Positions 59,462 through 64,000 of a stretch of 64,000 nucleotides of DNA are shown here, in pieces; the first letter of the stretch is position 1; each line of letters begins with the position of its first letter. The position numbers and the translations under genes are program-made. The notes under the pieces are model-generated. The model had not been told where the DNA came from, did not search any database, and saw nothing but the letters and a program-made list of their open reading frames with translations. This DNA comes from Carya illinoinensis. Its lineage: Eukaryota > Streptophyta > Magnoliopsida > Fagales > Juglandaceae. Location: assembly GCF_018687715.1 (NCBI RefSeq), contig NC_056762.1, positions 24,542,864 through 24,606,863 of the forward strand, read 5' to 3'.

Positions 59462-60662
59462 TAGTAATCATATTCTACCAAGAAAAGAAATGCAATGCAC
59501 AGCAGAGATGATTTTTATTTTGTATTTACTGTAGCATAAATGATATGTTAATACACACTTTGCATAATCCACTACACAGGATATTTCGTCCTAGTAGCTC
59601 CCAACAGATATTTTTTTATTTTTTATTTTTTACCTTTGAGATATTTGCTCTAATGCTCTCAATATTGAGTACCCCTCAAGATTAATCTGGGAGGAAAATT
59701 TTAGAATTCGTTGCAAACTTTTCTCTCTCTTTTACCTCTTGGCAGCTAGCGCCTTGGCCCTATTACACCCATTATCTAACAAGTCTAGGCATCAATATCG
59801 TTATTAATGACAACACTGAAATTTCTACATATTTGAAGTGGGATTTGCCGATTTGGGAATTTACCGGGTAACTCGGAAACATGCAAACAGCCTAGTTTGT
59901 TTTTGTAGATGAATAAGAATTAAAAATTAAATAAAATAAAGTTGATATTAGAGTGACTATTAAATATGTACACAAGTACAAATTAATTTTTTTTATTTTT
60001 TTAATTATTTTTTAAACATCCATACCCATTAAGAAAAATATAAAAAATATATAAATTCATTAATAGTCACAGCTTCCTTAACTATTAAGAAAAAATAAAT
60101 AAATAATAAATAAAATATATGAGTTGGCATATTTAGTAAGCATATTTGGTAGTCATACTATCATTTTTTATAAAATATTATTAGAATATATTTTCTTAAT
60201 ATTATTTTTATTTTAGAATTAAAAAAATTAAATTATTTATTTTATTTTTTTAAAAAATTTAAAAAAATTATAATAATTAGATGAGATCAGATGAGAGTAT
60301 TATGAAACAAACGAGAGAGCTCAAAATATAATGGGAGGAATATTTTATATAATTTACACCCAAATCAAACATACTTCATACCTAATTAATTATTATATAT
60401 ATACAGGTTGCATCATCAGTCTATTATTTTTCTTCAAATAACACTATCTATATATATATATATATATATTCAATTTCATCTTTAAGATAGATAGGAAATA
60501 TACAAATGATGTAAGACATGCAATCTTAACAGTATATTCAATATATTCAAGCAAACGTATCTTTTTGTCAATTGTCACAGCGCACTACTACACGCGTAAC
60601 TTATCTTTTTGGTCTCAAGATTTGGATTGATTTGAATAGAGTTTGAGGTTTTAGCACTGTTA

Positions 60663-61019
60663 GGATTTGTTTCGAAATAGATTAACTCAAAATTTTTATA
60701 TTATCTCTTATTCATATATAATTTGAATATAAATATTTTTAAACTAATTATTACAACTTTTTCAAATTAATTATTACAATTTTCTCAAACTTTTAAATAA
60801 AAAATAAATATAATTCAATTTTTTCAAATTTCTAAATAAAAATAATATTATAAAATTATATTCTGACTATATTTTAACTTAATAATATTTTTTATTCAAT
60901 ATTTTTTCTCTCATTCATTAAAATCTAAAAAATACTCAATTTAAATTATCTCAATATTATTTAAAAATTATCTTATTATTTATAAAATTTTCATCTTATC
61001 TCATTCTACCAACAAATCC
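60663..61019. mobile_element. PIF/Harbinger-like MITE, 357 bp, TTA duplication
   Basis: Ends GGATTTGTT and AACAAATCC are exact inverted repeats, flanked by TTA at 60660-60662 and 61020-61022. The interior is AT-rich with no coding sequence. A TTA triplet duplication is typical of PIF/Harbinger MITEs. Confidence 0.7.
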
Positions 61020-62462
61020 TTAAGTGTCAAAAATTCGACCAAATATTCTTGTCTCCGTACGTAAATCCAAGTTGCTCTCCAGAAATGATGCAATCGGAGC
61101 ACTCAAAAGTATTGTTTGCATCATGGTTTAGGACTCCAGTGGACACCAACTCACCATGTCCTGTTGGTTGCTAAGACTCCCCTACACGTTTTGTCAAGAA
61201 TAATAAGATTAATTATTAAAAAAATAAAATTTTTAATACACTCAATTATGAATTGTGTAAATATATTTATTTTAAAAAATAATAAGATTAATCATTAAAA
61301 AAATAAAATTTTAATATAAATATATTCTCATCACTCTCCAAACGAGCCATAGTCAATGTTTAGATAGTAAATTAATTTCAGATGATCTATAAATACTATT
61401 TAGAAAAAAAAGTTAATAATAAAATATTAAATAATAATAAATAATAGATAAAAATTAAAAATAAAATATTAAAAGATAGTGAATTTATTTCCGCTATCCA
61501 AACTGGACTTGAACATTTTGGGGACAGTCGGTAATTAGGGTTTGAAGTTTTGGCGCGTCCAGCTCCAACCAAAATAACAAAGCGATCCCTTTTTATGCAT
61601 TTGCGTTATCCCTAATTGCGAGGAACAATTGATGAGGTTCTACTTTGACTGGGGATATAGATCAGATATATGGGTCTCCAGTATAAACCTTCTTATGCTC
61701 TTGAATGTATTTACTTTTCAGGTTCTACTAAAACAATTATATAAAGTTGTATATATATTTATCTGTTTGAGTATGTTATACCAAAAATATTTATATATAG
61801 TCAATTATTTACGATAAAAATAATTATTTTCTATTAAAATAGATTTATTCTCGGCACAAATAATCTTTTTTTATTACAAATAATTGATAACAAATAATAG
61901 CTTTGCTACAAAATCAGGCAAAGAGATCATGATGTCATATTCAATATATGAAATCATTGCAGCAAATTTTGTTCAGATTTTTTTTTCACACTTGTTATTA
62001 TCATCTAATAAATTTTAATTATTATAATAAATAATCTCCAATCATCTAATATCACATCATCCCATTTCTTTTACCATATAGCTCCATTCAACTAGCTTTA
62101 CCGCCAAACTCAACCTATTCAAAACCGATAGGCAAAGCCCCAAAAAGTAACGTTCTTTTTCTTCGCCAAAATATGTTAAGTGGGATACAATGTGGGCTAT
62201 GCCTTGTCCAATACTCATTTCACATCACCAAGTCTTAACAAATAATGAAAAGCATAATGAAAACTCGTTTTTACACATAGGCAAGCTTGAGCTACAATGT
62301 TTGACATCAACATGGATATGATCTGATAGGAATACCAATGGTACCTTAGGTGTTCATATAAGTTACATTGCCATTGGTCGAGTTTCTCCACTTTGATGGG
62401 ATTTCCATGGGTGTTTGCTACTTTCTTCTTTATGCTTAGCCTTTCTTCGCATACTGAGCAAC

Positions 62463-64000
62463 TTGCTCCTCCTATCTAGAACCTAATTTTTGTATGCTTC
62501 GATCTGACAAGGTATGAGTAAAAATAGTTATAAATGCAGAAAAGTGGCTAACATAACTTGAGTACAATCAACTGAGCAATACAATTACGATACCACACGA
62601 TTTCAACTATTTGAACACCATGCAGTAACATACAATAACCAATGATTAGTAATTACCGTGATTCCTCTATAACCATATGGACACTTTGGCGATGATGTGA
62701 ACTCGTCAAAAGCACAATTTATGCCCTAATTTCCTAGATACTCATTTCAATTCAATTTACGTTGCTTAGCCAACAACAAATTCACAAACCAATAAACATT
62801 TTGACACCCGTATCAAACCATTGAAGACAAACTCAACACAAATTAGAATAGTAATGATTATATCAACATACTCTGCAACCCAAAGAAAGTTCCCATTACT
62901 ATAATGGGCTGAAGCAATGACATCACACTCCATAATTGGGTCATAACAACTAAAAGCACATAATGAAAGACATGCCATTCATACTCGGGACCAAACTACA
63001 TGTCTGGTCTATATTTCCAAATCTATTACTGCCTTCCATCCCCTCTCCACACTTTGATTTGGGACGAGAAAGAAGGAGACAAAAGATTACATGGTGTGAG
63101 ATGGAATGAAACTACCAAGTGACAGAGCACACCACCAACTAACAATGCATGAGTCACTCTCAATCACAATTTGTGCAGTCATAAAGAAATAATAAAAAAC
63201 GGCAAAAGTTATGTGTAGAGCAAGTTAACCAATAGTCAAAATCAGAAGTTTAGTCAGTACCCAGGTGTCAGGTGCAATCATGAAGAGAAAAAGCAGTTAC
63301 ATTCCAATTCCAGAACCTACTTATCCTCATGCTACAAATTGATTTGTTAACGAAACTGATGAAATGCGGCATACCAAAGGGGAGAATTGGGAGACAAGGT
63401 AAAAAAGTGAGATCGTCGAGTTCAAAACTTCAAAATAGAGTATTTTCAAAAGGAAAATTCTATACACCACACTCTCATCTAACTAAATAAGATGTGATAT
63501 ATTTATCACTATTAAGTGATCATTTATTACATGCGTATTTATCATTTAATGGTGGTGAATGTGCCACATCTTACTTAGTAAGATAAAAGTGTGGAGTATA
63601 GCATTACTCTTTTCAAAATATGCAGACTTCCCATGCAGGGTGGGGGTTGGGGTACTTCCATAGACATATTAGAGAAGCTGACAAACCATCCTGCCTATGC
63701 CAGCACAAAAAACAGTGTACAAAAAAAATCAGTAGTGTAAAGCAGCATGGAGAATGCCAATAAAAACTGGGGAACAGATTGGCATCAATGAGCTACTCCA
63801 TAGTGAAAAAATATCTAGTCTATGTTAAAGGCAGTTTGTGAATTCTATTCAGAATCTAATGGGGACTTGTAAGTCTACTTTACCTTAGTATTCCACACAA
63901 TAATAAATCCATGCTTTATGAGAGTAAATCAGTTGCGCCTTTTTCAGGTCTGAGATAACTCCACGGTCTTTAGAACTCCTTTCATTGTATAGTACCTGGA
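62463..64000. other. Right-edge stretch, no gene recognised
   Basis: Base composition is less AT-biased than blocks B and C, so introns or untranslated parts of a gene beyond the window are possible, but I see no exon that I can support. The minus-strand frame at 62766-62978 has no family motif. One MITE is listed. Confidence 0.35.
63452..63609. mobile_element. MITE, 158 bp, with 9-bp target duplication TTTTCAAAA
   Basis: Left arm TTCTATACACCACACTCTCATC and right arm AAGTGTGGAGTATAGCATTACT are imperfect inverted repeats, continuing with CTAACTAAATAAGATGTG / CACATCTTACTTAGTAAG. TTTTCAAAA is at 63443-63451 and 63610-63618. Confidence 0.82.

Larger units (their letters stand above)
58375..62462. 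repeat. Block C: copy of the expansin-like upstream region, no gene
   Basis: It starts in the TATA region (AGTCCAGCATTATTTATAGGAC) and follows block B and block A in order, ending in the 62228-62462 segment matched at 23635-23870. None of the expansin-like exons is found left of it. It holds two MITEs and a long TA run (59431-59458). I see no gene in it. Open frames such as 61116-61298 and 61629-61817 are not supported. Confidence 0.75.

Overview
This window is repeat-rich nuclear DNA from a dicot plant. It is strongly AT-rich and holds plant-type Ty3/gypsy (Athila-like and Tat-like) retrotransposons, plant LINEs with DUF4283-type ORF1, a hAT transposase relic, several small foldback elements (MITEs) and one spliced plant gene, an expansin-like B gene. 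The style of the MITEs suggests a woody dicot, possibly Fagales, but that is an impression and the species cannot be fixed from sequence alone.

Region by region. 1-15.7 kb: a decayed Athila-like element on the minus strand (LTR and primer-binding site near 14.5-15.7 kb, gag at 12.8-14.4 kb, protease to integrase at 3.8-0.4 kb). It is split by a second Athila-like element on the plus strand (3796-12767) flanked by the 5-bp duplication ATAAC. 15.7-18.6 kb: truncated copy of an unusual element with roughly 100-bp tandem subrepeats and a coiled-coil protein; a longer copy lies at 38.6-43.1 kb. 18.6-23.9 kb: a duplicated non-coding block ('A') carrying a MITE and a one-ended hAT relic. 24-28 kb: gene-poor DNA with microsatellites. 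28.4-30.7 kb: truncated Tat-like gypsy element. 31.84-37.58 kb: nearly intact LINE with a 12-bp target-site duplication. 43-45 kb: LTR-like and empty DNA. 45.25-46.95 kb: the four-exon expansin-like B gene, which looks intact. 47-57.4 kb: its upstream region ('B'), itself split by about 6.3 kb that includes a wrecked second LINE. 58.1-62.5 kb: block 'C', another copy of the expansin-like upstream region without the gene. 62.5-64 kb: no gene seen, one MITE.

How it fits together: the only apparently functional host gene is the expansin-like B gene. Its upstream flank is present three times in the same orientation (A, B, C). A and C lose homology at about the TATA box, so they look like remnants of a local duplication whose coding parts are gone. 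Because the three blocks are paralogous, several insertions can be seen against empty sites in a sister copy. I found no tRNA, rRNA or CRISPR, and no convincing new biological system. The best leads are the three-copy expansin-like flank and the two-copy element with subrepeats and a coiled-coil protein.
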